In this document: piece by piece, positions 1 through 8,017 of the stretch
How the letters are laid out: every line of letters starts with the position of its first letter
How positions within the stretch are numbered: position 1 is the stretch's first letter
Assembly (NCBI GenBank): GCA_003225075.1
Contig: QIAP01000053.1
Coordinates: 1-51,705, forward strand
From: Acidobacteriota bacterium
Lineage (GTDB): Bacteria; Acidobacteriota; Terriglobia; Terriglobales; Acidobacteriaceae
Length of the DNA stretch: 51,705 nucleotides
Direction: 5' to 3'
Notes under the pieces: model-generated
What the model was told of the DNA's origin: nothing
Database searches by the model: none
Seen by the model: the letters and a program-made list of their open reading frames with translations, nothing else
Translations under genes and position numbers: made by a program

Positions 1-138
1 GATGTTGACAGCTTTCAGGCCGCTCTCTATTATGCAAAAGACCATGCTGACTTTCCGCCAGATGCGCAAGCAATGTACTTGTTGTTGTATGCGTGTGTCT
101 TCTGGCATGGGGAGGCTGCTGACTTAAGCGTTATCTAG
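1..138 (+). CDS. C-terminal 45 codons of an unidentified protein (partial)
   Basis: An open frame enters from the left edge and ends at a TAG at 136-138. The visible 45 residues (DVDSFQAALYYAKDHADFPP and onward) are rich in aromatic and acidic residues and have protein-like composition. I do not recognise a family. A perfect terminator hairpin begins 16 bases after the stop, which supports a real gene end here. Whether it belongs to the sulfur operon downstream cannot be judged from this fragment. Confidence 0.5.
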   Translation, partial: DVDSFQAALYYAKDHADFPPDAQAMYLLLYACVFWHGEAADLSVI

Positions 139-154
139 CAACCGGGCATTATCG

Positions 155-195
155 AACCCACCGCCAGTAGGCATTACTGGCGGTGGGTTTTTCTT
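155..195 (+). terminator. Perfect 15-bp hairpin with T-rich tail between the upstream gene and the sulfite/nitrite reductase
   Basis: Bases 155-169 (AACCCACCGCCAGTA) are the exact reverse complement of 175-189, with a five-base loop and a T-rich tail after it. This is a textbook intrinsic terminator. It ends only about 20 bases before the ATG at 215, so it either ends the upstream transcript with the next promoter squeezed around it, or acts as an attenuator for the reductase operon. Confidence 0.9.
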
Positions 196-214
196 TTGGC
201 GTCAAGATTCGCTT

Positions 215-1942
215 ATGACAAATCCGGTCCAAGAGACGAAAGCGCAACGAGTCGAGCGGTTGAAGCGGGAAAAGAATCCCTGGGAGGGCCTCGAAGAAAT
301 CCGTCGGTTCGCGCGCGAGGGATTTGAGTCGATCCCCCCCGAGTGGCTGGGCACGTATTTCCGCTGGTGGGGCGTTTACACGCAGGGGGATGGCGCGGGC
401 GTTATCGGCGGACAAGGCGGCGAAGGCAAGGCCCTGCCCTACTTCATGCTCCGCATCCGTATTCCCAACGGCCTGCTCCAGTCGCATCAACTACGAACAG
501 TCGCAGACTTGACCAAGCGCTTTGCGCGCGGTGTCGCAGATTTGACCGTCAGGCAGAACATCCAGCTTCACTGGATAACGATTGAAGCCCTTCCTGAAGT
601 TTTGGAGGGCTTGATGCAATGCGGCCTCAGCACTACCGCCGCGTGCGGCGACGTTACGCGCAACATCACCGGCTGCCCGCTTGCGGGAGTCGATGCTGAC
701 GAAATCTGCGACGCTTCGCCACTGGCGCTCGAGGCCAATCAACTGTTGGCCGGCAACGCCGACTTTTACAACCTGCCCCGAAAATTCAAGATCAGCATCA
801 CCGGCTGCCGGGTGTGGTGTGCATATCCGGAGATCAATGACGTTGGTCTCACCGCGATTCGTAGATCATTGCATGAAGATTCGAATGGAAACTCGAATGG
901 CAAGCCGGAAATCGGTTTCTCGCTGCGAGTCGGGGGAGGATTGTCAACCGATCCACATCTTGGGATGCGCCTGAATGCATTTGTGCGTTGGAGCCAGGTG
1001 ATTCCGGTAATCCGGAGAATCGCCGAAGTTTTTCGCGACAGCGAGCAGCTTCGAGAGAACCGCGAGCGGGCAAGACTAAAGTTCCTGTTCCTTCGACACG
1101 GAGTGACCGCCGAAGCGTTTCAAACGGAACTGGAGCAGAGAATCGGTTTTCGGCTGGATCCTGCAGTCCCCGAGCAACCGCCGGACGATGTGTATCGCGA
1201 TCACGTCGGCATTCACCCGCAAAAACAAGCGGGATACTTCTATTTGGGCGCCGCTGTTTTGCGAGGACGAATCTCGGCCGACCAGATGTATGCCGCGGCT
1301 GCTCTGGCGGAGAGATTTGCCGGTGGCGAACTGCGCACGACGAACATGCAGAACCTGCTGGTTGTGAGTGTACCGAAACACAACGTAGGAGCGCTGGCCA
1401 AGGAATTGGATGACATTGGCCTGCGAGTTGATGGATCGCCTTTTTGGCGGGGCGCGGTTGCGTGTAGTGGATCCGAATTCTGCAAGCTGGCGATCACGGA
1501 AACGAAGAGTTTTTCCCGCTGGCTGGTCGAAGAGTTAGAAGAGCGACTGCCTGGTTTCGAGCAGCACCTGAAACTTCACGTCACCGGATGCCCGAACAGT
1601 TGCGGCCAGCACTGGATTGCAGACATTGGCATCGAGGGCAAGAAGATCAAAGTCGGCGATCGCATGTTGGATGCGTACTACTTCTGCCTGGGCGGCGCGC
1701 TCGGCTTGCATCAGGCAGTGGCTCGTCCCATTGGCTACCGTTGCCTGGCTAGTGAAGTTCCGGACGCGATCGAACGTCTGTTGCGACGCTACTTGGCTGA
1801 GCGCGAACCAGCCGAAAACTTACGCGCATATTTTTCGCGGCACAACGATGTCGAGTTGCGAGAATACCTGGCCGGCAAGTTTGTTCCCGTGGTGGCGCGC
1901 GACCCATCACCGGGACGAGTGCCGCACGCAGTCGAGGGCTAA
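215..1942 (+). CDS. Ferredoxin-dependent siroheme/[4Fe-4S] sulfite or nitrite reductase
   Basis: A 575-residue hemoprotein reductase that performs a six-electron reduction (sulfite to sulfide or nitrite to ammonia) in the cytoplasm. Two ferredoxin-like half-domains are each followed by a 4Fe-4S/siroheme domain. The cluster ligands are visible: CSGSEFC at residues 417-423 and CPNSC at 459-463, as is the N-terminal VTRNITGCP siroheme-domain motif. The EFCKLA..ETK signature is of the NirA type, also carried by the mycobacterial sulfite reductase SirA. The neighbours are siroheme-synthesis genes and an APS reductase, which points to assimilatory sulfite reduction. Length fits the family (550-580). 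No clear ribosome binding site precedes the ATG, but no other start fits better. The substrate is inferred from context only. Confidence 0.93.
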   Translation: MTNPVQETKAQRVERLKREKNPWEGLEEIRRFAREGFESIPPEWLGTYFRWWGVYTQGDGAGVIGGQGGEGKALPYFMLRIRIPNGLLQSHQLRTVADLTKRFARGVADLTVRQNIQLHWITIEALPEVLEGLMQCGLSTTAACGDVTRNITGCPLAGVDADEICDASPLALEANQLLAGNADFYNLPRKFKISITGCRVWCAYPEINDVGLTAIRRSLHEDSNGNSNGKPEIGFSLRVGGGLSTDPHLGMRLNAFVRWSQVIPVIRRIAEVFRDSEQLRENRERARLKFLFLRHGVTAEAFQTELEQRIGFRLDPAVPEQPPDDVYRDHVGIHPQKQAGYFYLGAAVLRGRISADQMYAAAALAERFAGGELRTTNMQNLLVVSVPKHNVGALAKELDDIGLRVDGSPFWRGAVACSGSEFCKLAITETKSFSRWLVEELEERLPGFEQHLKLHVTGCPNSCGQHWIADIGIEGKKIKVGDRMLDAYYFCLGGALGLHQAVARPIGYRCLASEVPDAIERLLRRYLAEREPAENLRAYFSRHNDVELREYLAGKFVPVVARDPSPGRVPHAVEG

Positions 1943-1945
1943 TCG

Positions 1946-1975
1946 AGATGATGAGCAGGAAGATGATGAGCAGGA
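1946..1975 (+). repeat. 15-bp perfect tandem duplication before the precorrin-2 dehydrogenase start
   Basis: The 15-mer AGATGATGAGCAGGA occurs twice head to tail (1946-1960, 1961-1975) in the gap between the reductase stop and the ATG at 1986. Each copy carries an AGGA-type Shine-Dalgarno core; the second lies about 10 bases before the ATG, a workable spacing. Confidence 0.9.
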
Positions 1976-1985
1976 AAGAGACGCG

Positions 1986-2603
1986 ATGACTCTGTTTCCC
2001 ATGTTTCTCAAGCTGGAAGGGCGGGCCTGCCTGGTCGTAGGTGCGGGCAACGTGGGGGAGCCGAAGATTCGCAGTCTTCTAGATGCGAATGCCAACGTTC
2101 GCGTGGTAGCGCCAACCGCGACGGGTGCAGTTGTGGAGTGGGCTCGCGCAGGCTTGATTGCCTGGGAGAAGAGGACTTTCGAGGCTTCGGACCTGACTGG
2201 CATCTTTCTCACAATTGCGGCGACCGCCTCCACCAGCGTGAATGACTTTGTTTTCCGTGAGGCGCGGAGTCGCGGAATCCTGTGCAACGCGGTGGACGAT
2301 CCTGAGCGTTGCGATTTTTATTATCCGGCCGTGGTTCGCCGCGGGCAGCTTCAAATCGCGATTTCAACCGGCGGCCAGAGCCCAGCACTTGCCCAGAGAC
2401 TCAGGCGTGAACTGGAGATGGAGTTTGGGGAGGAATACTCGGAATGGGTGGAGGAGTTGGGCAAAGTCCGCGAGAAGCTTTTGAGCAGCGAACTTGATTC
2501 GGATCATCGCAAGCAGCTCTTACATTCATTGGCGAGTCGGGATGCGTTCGAAGCCAGACGATCAGAAAGCGCGGACGAAAGGGAGAAATTTCATGAGCGG
2601 TAA
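1986..2603 (+). CDS. Precorrin-2 dehydrogenase / siroheme synthase N-terminal type
   Basis: 205 residues. It should oxidise precorrin-2 to sirohydrochlorin with NAD+ and probably insert iron to give siroheme, the cofactor of the reductase encoded just upstream. The N-terminus MTLFPMFLKLEGRACLVVGAG holds the Rossmann GAGNVG motif; the CysG family motif NAVDDPERCDFYYPAVVRRG (around residues 103-122) and the ISTGGQSPALAQRLR stretch are clear. It corresponds to the CysG-A / Met8 half and lacks the methyltransferase half, which is a separate gene next door. The open frame extends far upstream in the reductase, but ATG 1986 matches family N-termini. It overlaps the next gene by 11 bases. Confidence 0.92.
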   Translation: MTLFPMFLKLEGRACLVVGAGNVGEPKIRSLLDANANVRVVAPTATGAVVEWARAGLIAWEKRTFEASDLTGIFLTIAATASTSVNDFVFREARSRGILCNAVDDPERCDFYYPAVVRRGQLQIAISTGGQSPALAQRLRRELEMEFGEEYSEWVEELGKVREKLLSSELDSDHRKQLLHSLASRDAFEARRSESADEREKFHER

Positions 2604-3429
2604 GGTCTACCTGGTAGGAGCGGGACCCGGCGATCCCGATCTCCTCACGCTTAAGGCTCTTAAGATTTTGAAGCTGGCCGACGTGGTGCTGCATGACGAC
2701 CTCATCCCGCGCCAGATTCTGGACCTCGTTCCCCGGACCGCCCAGCTCCGCAACGTGGGCAAGCGCTGTGGGCAAAAAAGCATTTCGCAGGATGAGATCA
2801 ATGCGCTTCTTGTGACATTTGCGTCTTTCGGCCTGCAAGTGGTTCGACTCAAAGGAGGGGATCCACTTATCTTCGGGCGGGGTGGGGAAGAAATCGAAGC
2901 CCTGCGCAAAGCCAGGATTGACGTGGAGATAGTTCCTGGCATCACCGCCGCTCTGGGTGCTGCCGCGGCAGCCCAGATTCCCCTGACCCACCGCAAACTA
3001 TCGTCTGCAGTCGTATTTCTGACTGCGCATCATGCCGATAGCGATTACGGGAGCGACTGGCACGACTTGATCAGCTCCGGTGCAACCCTCGTGATCTACA
3101 TGCCCGGCCATGATTACGATGCAACGTCAAGAGGCTTGCGGGGGGCGGGACTCGCAGCCACAACGCCCTGCGCAATTATTTCGCAGGCGACTCGCCCGGG
3201 TCAGAGGATTTATCACACGACAATCGGTACGTTGCCGGCCGCGTCCAGACATGCGTCGCCAACCCTTCTGATTGTCGGTGATGTCGCGCAACTTGGCGTC
3301 GGTGATCGCGATGGACAGGAGCAGGTCGAATCAGGCATTCATCCCTACCTCGACGAATCGACAATTCCGTTGGCAGAGATTTTCAGCGAAGGGTCAAGGA
3401 TTATCGGCAGACTGGGAGAGACCGAGTGA
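2593..3429 (+). CDS. cobA: Uroporphyrinogen-III C-methyltransferase (SUMT)
   Basis: 278 residues. It methylates uroporphyrinogen III twice with S-adenosylmethionine to give precorrin-2, the substrate of the gene just upstream. Family motifs appear in order: VYLVGAGPGDPDLLTLKA at the N-terminus, VVRLKGGDPLIFGRGGEE (about 88-105), VPGITAALGAAAAA, PLTHR, and the C-terminal ISQATRPGQR. Length is typical for a stand-alone SUMT. The start ATG at 2593 lies inside the previous gene (ATGA-type overlap), indicating translational coupling. The stop overlaps the GTG start of the APS reductase by four bases. Confidence 0.94.
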   Translation: MSGKVYLVGAGPGDPDLLTLKALKILKLADVVLHDDLIPRQILDLVPRTAQLRNVGKRCGQKSISQDEINALLVTFASFGLQVVRLKGGDPLIFGRGGEEIEALRKARIDVEIVPGITAALGAAAAAQIPLTHRKLSSAVVFLTAHHADSDYGSDWHDLISSGATLVIYMPGHDYDATSRGLRGAGLAATTPCAIISQATRPGQRIYHTTIGTLPAASRHASPTLLIVGDVAQLGVGDRDGQEQVESGIHPYLDESTIPLAEIFSEGSRIIGRLGETE

Positions 3430-4169
3430 GCGAACAATGGCAGCAGGTACAGACCGTTGCAGAAACATGGAGTCCGGAACAGGTCTTGCGTTGGGCCTAC
3501 AGCACGTTTCAACCAGACATAGCTATGGCATCCGGATTCGGTGCGGAAGGCATGGTGTTGATTGACATGGCTTCGCGACTGAATCCCGATTTTCGCGTCT
3601 TCACCTTGGACACCGAGTTCCTGTTTCCGGAAACCTACGAATTGATCGACCGGGTCGAAAAGCGGTACGGCATTAAGGTTGAACGCGTCTATTCCAATTT
3701 GACTCCGGAGGATCAAGCTGGCCTTTATGGACCAGCTCTGTGGAGCCGAAATCCGGATCAATGCTGCCGGCTGAGAAAGGTCGAACCGCTAAAAAACAAG
3801 CTGTCCGAACTGCGCGCATGGGTTGCTGCGATTCGCCGCGATCAGACGCCAACCAGAGCGATGGCTCGAAAAGTGGAATGGGACGCGAAGTTTCAACTCG
3901 TGAAAATCAATCCACTGGCGAGTTGGACGTCAGAAAAAGTGTGGTCTTACATCCGCCAGCACAAGGTTCCCTACAATCCCTTACATGACCAGAATTATCC
4001 CAGCGTCGGCTGCACCCATTGCACACGGGCGGTATTGTCAGGGGAAAACCCCCGCGCCGGCCGCTGGTCCGGCTTTAACAAGAGTGAATGCGGTCTCCAC
4101 GCGACTACTGTGGAACCTGTGGCAACGCTAGTCGGGATTGCGGCGTCGTGCGAAGCCAACGAAACGTAG
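3426..4169 (+). CDS. cysH: Adenylyl-sulfate (APS) reductase, [4Fe-4S] type
   Basis: 247 residues, reducing APS to sulfite with thioredoxin. The iron-sulfur ligands that separate APS reductases from cluster-free PAPS reductases are present: adjacent cysteines 113-114 (CCRLRKVEPL) and C196/C199 (GCTHCT). The catalytic cysteine is in SECGLH (C222). The N-terminal ASGFGAEGMVLIDM nucleotide loop and the LDTEFLFPETY motif are intact. The start is a GTG at 3426 inside the stop of the SUMT gene. It supplies sulfite to the upstream reductase, completing the APS-to-sulfide segment; ATP sulfurylase is not in the window. Confidence 0.95.
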   Translation: MSEQWQQVQTVAETWSPEQVLRWAYSTFQPDIAMASGFGAEGMVLIDMASRLNPDFRVFTLDTEFLFPETYELIDRVEKRYGIKVERVYSNLTPEDQAGLYGPALWSRNPDQCCRLRKVEPLKNKLSELRAWVAAIRRDQTPTRAMARKVEWDAKFQLVKINPLASWTSEKVWSYIRQHKVPYNPLHDQNYPSVGCTHCTRAVLSGENPRAGRWSGFNKSECGLHATTVEPVATLVGIAASCEANET

Positions 4170-4188
4170 AATCATTTCGTATCACGCC

Positions 4189-4224
4189 GCCGCCCTCCCG
4201 CAGAGCTCCTTCCCAAAGGGCGGC
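4189..4224. terminator. Possible weak stem-loop between convergent genes
   Basis: GCCGCCCT (4189-4196) pairs perfectly with AGGGCGGC (4217-4224) across a 20-base loop, in the gap between cysH and the convergent small membrane gene. There is no T-run on either side, so intrinsic termination is doubtful; it may only be a structured 3' end. Confidence 0.3.
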
Positions 4225-4245
4225 TCGCGGCAGAATGAGCCGTCC

Positions 4246-4398
4246 CTAAACTACGGTTCGGCGTCCGCTTAAGAGGTTGATCACCAGCACTACTATCGCC
4301 AACACCAGCAGAATGTGGATGAACCCGCCCAAGGTGTACGAACTAACCAGTCCCAGCAACCACAGGACCAACAGGATCACAAAGATTGTCCAAAGCAT
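4246..4398 (-). CDS. Small membrane protein, Lmo0937/DUF5670-like (50 aa)
   Basis: The minus strand encodes a 50-residue protein, MLWTIFVILLVLWLLGLVSS then YTLGGFIHILLVLAIVVLVI and NLLSGRRTVV. It has two hydrophobic segments separated by a short YTLGG turn and a basic tail, the layout of the Lmo0937/DUF5670 small membrane proteins that are widespread and of unknown function. A purine-rich GAGAGAGG stands about six bases before the ATG, a good Shine-Dalgarno sequence. It is convergent with cysH and divergent from the pseudouridine synthase. Family assignment is from pattern recall; coding status is well supported. Confidence 0.85.
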   Translation of the reverse strand: MLWTIFVILLVLWLLGLVSSYTLGGFIHILLVLAIVVLVINLLSGRRTVV

Positions 4399-4634
4399 GT
4401 TTGACCTCTCTCAGCGATAATTAGAAAGCTACGTGCCAGCTATTCTGATGCAGGTTTTGCCGTTTTTACTGCTGACGTAAGTGAGAGAGGAAGCAAGCAA
4501 TTCCGAAACCCAAAGGTTGCTACAGGAAGGACTGTAGGCTCGGGTAGTTTCCGATGACCGTGGGGCGGCGAGAGTGCGGCCTTTTATAAGGGAACCTACA
4601 GCACTTTTAGGTCGCCTCTTGCCCCGTTCACTAG

Positions 4635-5471
4635 ATGAAAAGGTTGCATACGATTATTCCTCGCCGAGTCGGTCTGGCGCGTGCGCTCTCCAAACTGGGC
4701 TACTGCTCGCGTTCCCAGGGCTTCGAACTTATTCGCGCCGGACGGGTCAAATTGAACGACCGTACGAGGCGGGATCCCGAATGCCCTGTCAATCTGGAAA
4801 AGGATCGTATTGAGGTCGATCATCAGCAAGTATCAATCAAAGCGAGAATTTATCTAATGCTAAATAAGCCTCGCGGCGTAGTGACGACTGCATCGGACGA
4901 GAAGGGCCGCAAGACAGTTTATTCCTGCTTAGTCCAAAACCTCGACCCAATCATTCGGCGCCAAGAGTTGCCATTCGTGGCGCCTGTGGGACGATTGGAC
5001 AAGGCCAGTGAAGGTCTGTTGCTGCTGACCAATGATTCTGAGTGGTCGGCACGAGTGCTCGCCCCCGAAACGCACCTGCATAAGGTCTACCACGTGCAAG
5101 TTGACCGGATTGTCGATACTTTACTGCTCCAATCTCTGATCAAAGGGGTTAACACAGAAAATGGCGAATTTCTCAGCGTCAAAGCCGCAGGCATTCTGCG
5201 GCAAGGCAAGCGCAATACGTGGCTCGAAATTGTGTTGGACGAGGGCAAGAACCGGCACATCCGGCGTTTGCTCGAGCCGTTTGGAATCGAAGTGTTGCGG
5301 CTCGTGCGAGTGGGCATCGGACCCCTCACATTGGGTGATCTTCCGAAAGGTGCCGCTCGGCCGCTCACGAATACGGAGAAGTTAGCCCTCGATGACGGCA
5401 TGAGAGACGCGCGAAGGCTGCACGCCGACGGTTCGCCCAAGAGGAAAGGTCTACCGAGGAAAGCACACTAA
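4635..5471 (+). CDS. RsuA/RluB-family rRNA pseudouridine synthase
   Basis: 278 residues, isomerising specific uridines of ribosomal RNA to pseudouridine. An N-terminal S4 RNA-binding domain (about residues 11-60, ALSKLGYCSRSQGFELIRAG) is followed by the RsuA/RluB/E/F catalytic domain with GRLDKASEGLLLLTND, where D122 is the catalytic aspartate. The motifs KVYHV and GKNRHIRRL further on are also typical. The tail after about residue 240 is basic. ATG 4635 has no obvious Shine-Dalgarno sequence, but starting there gives a complete S4 domain. Which rRNA site is modified (RluB-like U2605 or another) cannot be told from the sequence. Confidence 0.92.
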   Translation: MKRLHTIIPRRVGLARALSKLGYCSRSQGFELIRAGRVKLNDRTRRDPECPVNLEKDRIEVDHQQVSIKARIYLMLNKPRGVVTTASDEKGRKTVYSCLVQNLDPIIRRQELPFVAPVGRLDKASEGLLLLTNDSEWSARVLAPETHLHKVYHVQVDRIVDTLLLQSLIKGVNTENGEFLSVKAAGILRQGKRNTWLEIVLDEGKNRHIRRLLEPFGIEVLRLVRVGIGPLTLGDLPKGAARPLTNTEKLALDDGMRDARRLHADGSPKRKGLPRKAH

Positions 5472-5486
5472 ATGGGCGGGATTCGT

Positions 5487-5864
5487 TCATTCCCTTGAGA
5501 GTGGAAAGCCCTTCTCGCGCCATTCGCGAATGCCCCCATCCATCGAAAGAACGTTCCGGTACCCCATTTTTCGTAAGCTGTCGGCCGCCAGGGCGGAGCG
5601 GAATCCTCCGCCGCAATAGAGGACGATCTGCGCGTTCAAATCGGGGACGCGCTCTTCGATATCGCGCTCGATGATACCTTTCCCAAGGTGAATGGCTCCG
5701 GGAAGGTGATCCTTCGTCCACTCGCTTTCCTCACGCACATCCACGAGCAAAAAGTTTTCATGCTTATCGAGCTTCAACCGGACGTAATCCACTGTAGTCT
5801 CACGAATTCGTCTCTTGGAATCCTCGACAATCTCCAGGAAACGTGGGGAGTGTTTCGGGGACAT
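5487..5864 (-). CDS. Single-domain rhodanese-like protein
   Basis: 125 residues, one rhodanese domain. The active-site loop is CGGGFRS with C84 and R89, the C-x4-R geometry expected for sulfur transfer; the upstream LVDVREESEWTKDHLPGAIHL and the final DGGIREWREKGFPL are hallmark segments. An N-terminal extension of about 30 residues precedes the domain. No signal peptide is seen, so it is probably cytoplasmic. Likely roles are persulfide carriage or thiosulfate handling; the substrate is unknown. It is convergent with the pseudouridine synthase, 15 bases apart, and is not part of the sulfur operon. Confidence 0.92.
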   Translation of the reverse strand: MSPKHSPRFLEIVEDSKRRIRETTVDYVRLKLDKHENFLLVDVREESEWTKDHLPGAIHLGKGIIERDIEERVPDLNAQIVLYCGGGFRSALAADSLRKMGYRNVLSMDGGIREWREKGFPLSRE

Positions 5865-6350
5865 GTAAAACTCCTTATGATCAAATACGCCCGTTTAAAA
5901 GCCTACCACTCCACGGTGATTTGCGAGGTGCTTCGGGAAGAGAGACTTATCTGAGAGGGGTGCCCTTAGCAAATCTTTTCCCGCGACAGAAACAAACCAG
6001 CTGGAAACTCTGGCATCGAAAAGATGGGTTCAAATGATGAGATGTTCATCAAGAATCGAAATCTTGCGCTTCGTAGATTGGAACTAACTTGCTGGCTGGA
6101 AACCGTTGCAAACCTGTCTTCCTCTATGTCGCGGTCTTTTTGGTGGTTCTTTCACTGACCTATGTCTTTTTCGCCGCGAAACACTACAGAAATGCCCCTC
6201 CCCCGGCCGCGCCCTTGCACCAGAGTCGGTGATTTACAAGAGTACTGGGAAATAATTTTTTGATGGACTTGACCTTCCAGCAGACATCACACTTGGAGTA
6301 ACCTATTTGACTTCAGGCTGTGACAGCTTCTGAACTCCAGGAAGGAAGGG
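5865..6350. other. 486-bp gap with one possible tiny membrane ORF
   Basis: The gap separates the divergent rhodanese and histidine kinase genes. I see no tRNA, strong hairpin or repeat. The only coding candidate is the 47-codon frame at 6089-6232 listed separately. A good Shine-Dalgarno sequence (AGGAAGGG) ends right before the kinase ATG. Confidence 0.5.
6089..6232 (+). CDS. Possible 47-aa single-pass membrane protein
   Basis: A TTG-initiated frame encodes LLAGNRCKPVFLYVAVFLVV then LSLTYVFFAAKHYRNAPPPA and a short tail: a basic start, one long hydrophobic helix, then a positively charged, proline-rich end. This looks like a small inner-membrane protein or tail-anchored peptide. The start codon is weak and no strong ribosome binding site is visible, so it may be chance. 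No family recognised. Confidence 0.3.
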   Translation: MLAGNRCKPVFLYVAVFLVVLSLTYVFFAAKHYRNAPPPAAPLHQSR

Positions 6351-7871
6351 ATGACCGCAGACTCTCTCAGGCCTACAATTCTTTGCGTTGATGATGAAGC
6401 GCCAGGATTGTACTTTCGCAAACTGATTCTTGAACGGCAGGGCTACAGGGTGATTACCGCAACCTCTGCGGACGACGGTATTGAGCTGTTTAAGACTAGC
6501 GACATCGACCTGGTGGTGACCGACCATCTCATGGGACGCGCCACCGGCACCAAGATGGCAGCTGAGATTAAGCGGCTGAAACCTGGTATTCCTATCATTG
6601 TTTTGTCCGGTACAACAAATATTCCAGAAGGGTTAGAGAGCGCTGATTTTTTCCTGCCTAAAACCGAAGGTCCGGAGAAACTGCTGGAGAAGGTGCGAGA
6701 GTTGCTCGCGCTAAACCGACCGAATTCCGCTGCGCAGGTGGGGCCGGCGCAGGAGCAGCCGCTATTCAGCCTGGAGACCGGGCCCTTGCAGTCATTGCTT
6801 GCTGCCATCGTAGAGGGCTCAGATGATGCCATCTTTAGTAAGACTCTTGACGGAATCATCACCAGTTGGAACAAAGCCGCGGAGCGGATGTATGGCTACA
6901 GTGTGGGAGAGGTTATTGGAAAACCTGTATCCGTGCTAATGCCTTCCGACCGCCCGAATGAAATGAACGATATTCTGGAAACGCTTCGCGGGGGGCAGGG
7001 GATCAGGCACTTCGAAAGCCGTCGCAAGGCGAAGGACGGACGTGAATTAACCGTGATACTCACAATCTCTCCAATTCGCGACGATCTGGGCAAGATTGTT
7101 GGCGCTTCCACGACAGCCCGTGATATTACGCAGGCCAAAATGGCGGAGCAGGCGATTCGCAGTTCGGAAAAGCTCGCGATTGCCGGGCGCATGGCGGCCA
7201 CGGTCGCCCATGAAATTAACAATCCCTTGGAAGCTGTAACCAATATTCTTTATTTGTTGGAGAATTCTGCACAACTCGATGACAGCGCCCGCGAGTTTGT
7301 TCGTGCCGCCCAAACCGAATTGAAGCGCATCAGCCAGATCACGAAATTGACGCTGGGATTCCATCGTGGCTCAGAGAGCAGGCAAACTCCGGTGAAGATT
7401 ATGGATCTGATCGACGACGCCCTGACTCTCTATGAGCGCAAAGCTATGACTTTGGGGATTGCTGTGAACAAGCGTTATCACGGGACAGGAGTTGTACACG
7501 CCGACCCGGGCGAGCTGCGGCAAGTCTTTTCCAACCTCGTTGTCAATGCCATGGACGCTCTCGCCAATACCGGTAATCAATTATGCGTGCACGTATTTGA
7601 TTCGCTGGATTGGAGGAATCCCAGCGTCAAGGGCGTCAGGACTGTTGTCTCCGACAATGGCGGAGGCATTGCCCGGGAGCATCACCCACGCCTGTTCAAA
7701 CCTTTCTATACCACGAAGGGTGAGAAAGGTACGGGAGTAGGTTTATGGGTTTCCCGCGGCATCATTGAAAAACACGGTGGCTCGATTCGATTTAGAAGCA
7801 GCACCAAACCGGAAATCTCTGGCACATCCTTCTCCGTCTTCCTGCCTTACGCTTCCCAAAGGAATGGATAA
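6351..7871 (+). CDS. Hybrid sensor histidine kinase: receiver-PAS-HisKA-HATPase
   Basis: 506 residues, soluble. An N-terminal receiver domain (about 8-120) has the acidic pair VDDE, phospho-acceptor D58 in VVTDHLM and the conserved lysine in FLPKTEG. A PAS domain spans about 145-260. The dimerisation/phospho-acceptor helix carries H287 in MAATVAHEINNPLEAV. The ATPase domain shows the N box (LVVNAMDAL), SDNGGGI and GEKGTGVGLWVSRGI, ending near residue 500. There are no membrane segments, so the signal is cytoplasmic or delivered by phosphorylation of the receiver. AGGAAGGG precedes the ATG. The next gene encodes a receiver-like PilZ protein, a possible downstream partner, though 146 bases separate them. 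Confidence 0.95.
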   Translation: MTADSLRPTILCVDDEAPGLYFRKLILERQGYRVITATSADDGIELFKTSDIDLVVTDHLMGRATGTKMAAEIKRLKPGIPIIVLSGTTNIPEGLESADFFLPKTEGPEKLLEKVRELLALNRPNSAAQVGPAQEQPLFSLETGPLQSLLAAIVEGSDDAIFSKTLDGIITSWNKAAERMYGYSVGEVIGKPVSVLMPSDRPNEMNDILETLRGGQGIRHFESRRKAKDGRELTVILTISPIRDDLGKIVGASTTARDITQAKMAEQAIRSSEKLAIAGRMAATVAHEINNPLEAVTNILYLLENSAQLDDSAREFVRAAQTELKRISQITKLTLGFHRGSESRQTPVKIMDLIDDALTLYERKAMTLGIAVNKRYHGTGVVHADPGELRQVFSNLVVNAMDALANTGNQLCVHVFDSLDWRNPSVKGVRTVVSDNGGGIAREHHPRLFKPFYTTKGEKGTGVGLWVSRGIIEKHGGSIRFRSSTKPEISGTSFSVFLPYASQRNG

Positions 7872-8017
7872 GCTCCCTTTGCAAGGTCGCCCGTAAGCCG
7901 TAGCCGGCCCAGCGCGAAAACAATGCGCATCTACCATTTAAGTTCCATCTTTGGTAAGAGTTGGCGATTACCGGGGTCACTTTACGGGGATGTCCTCGCA
8001 GCATAAGCTGCGGTCGT

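Noticed and set aside
8001-8014. GCAGC/GCTGC inverted repeat just before the PilZ gene
   Set aside because: Only five base pairs with a four-base loop, no T-run; too common to call a regulatory site.
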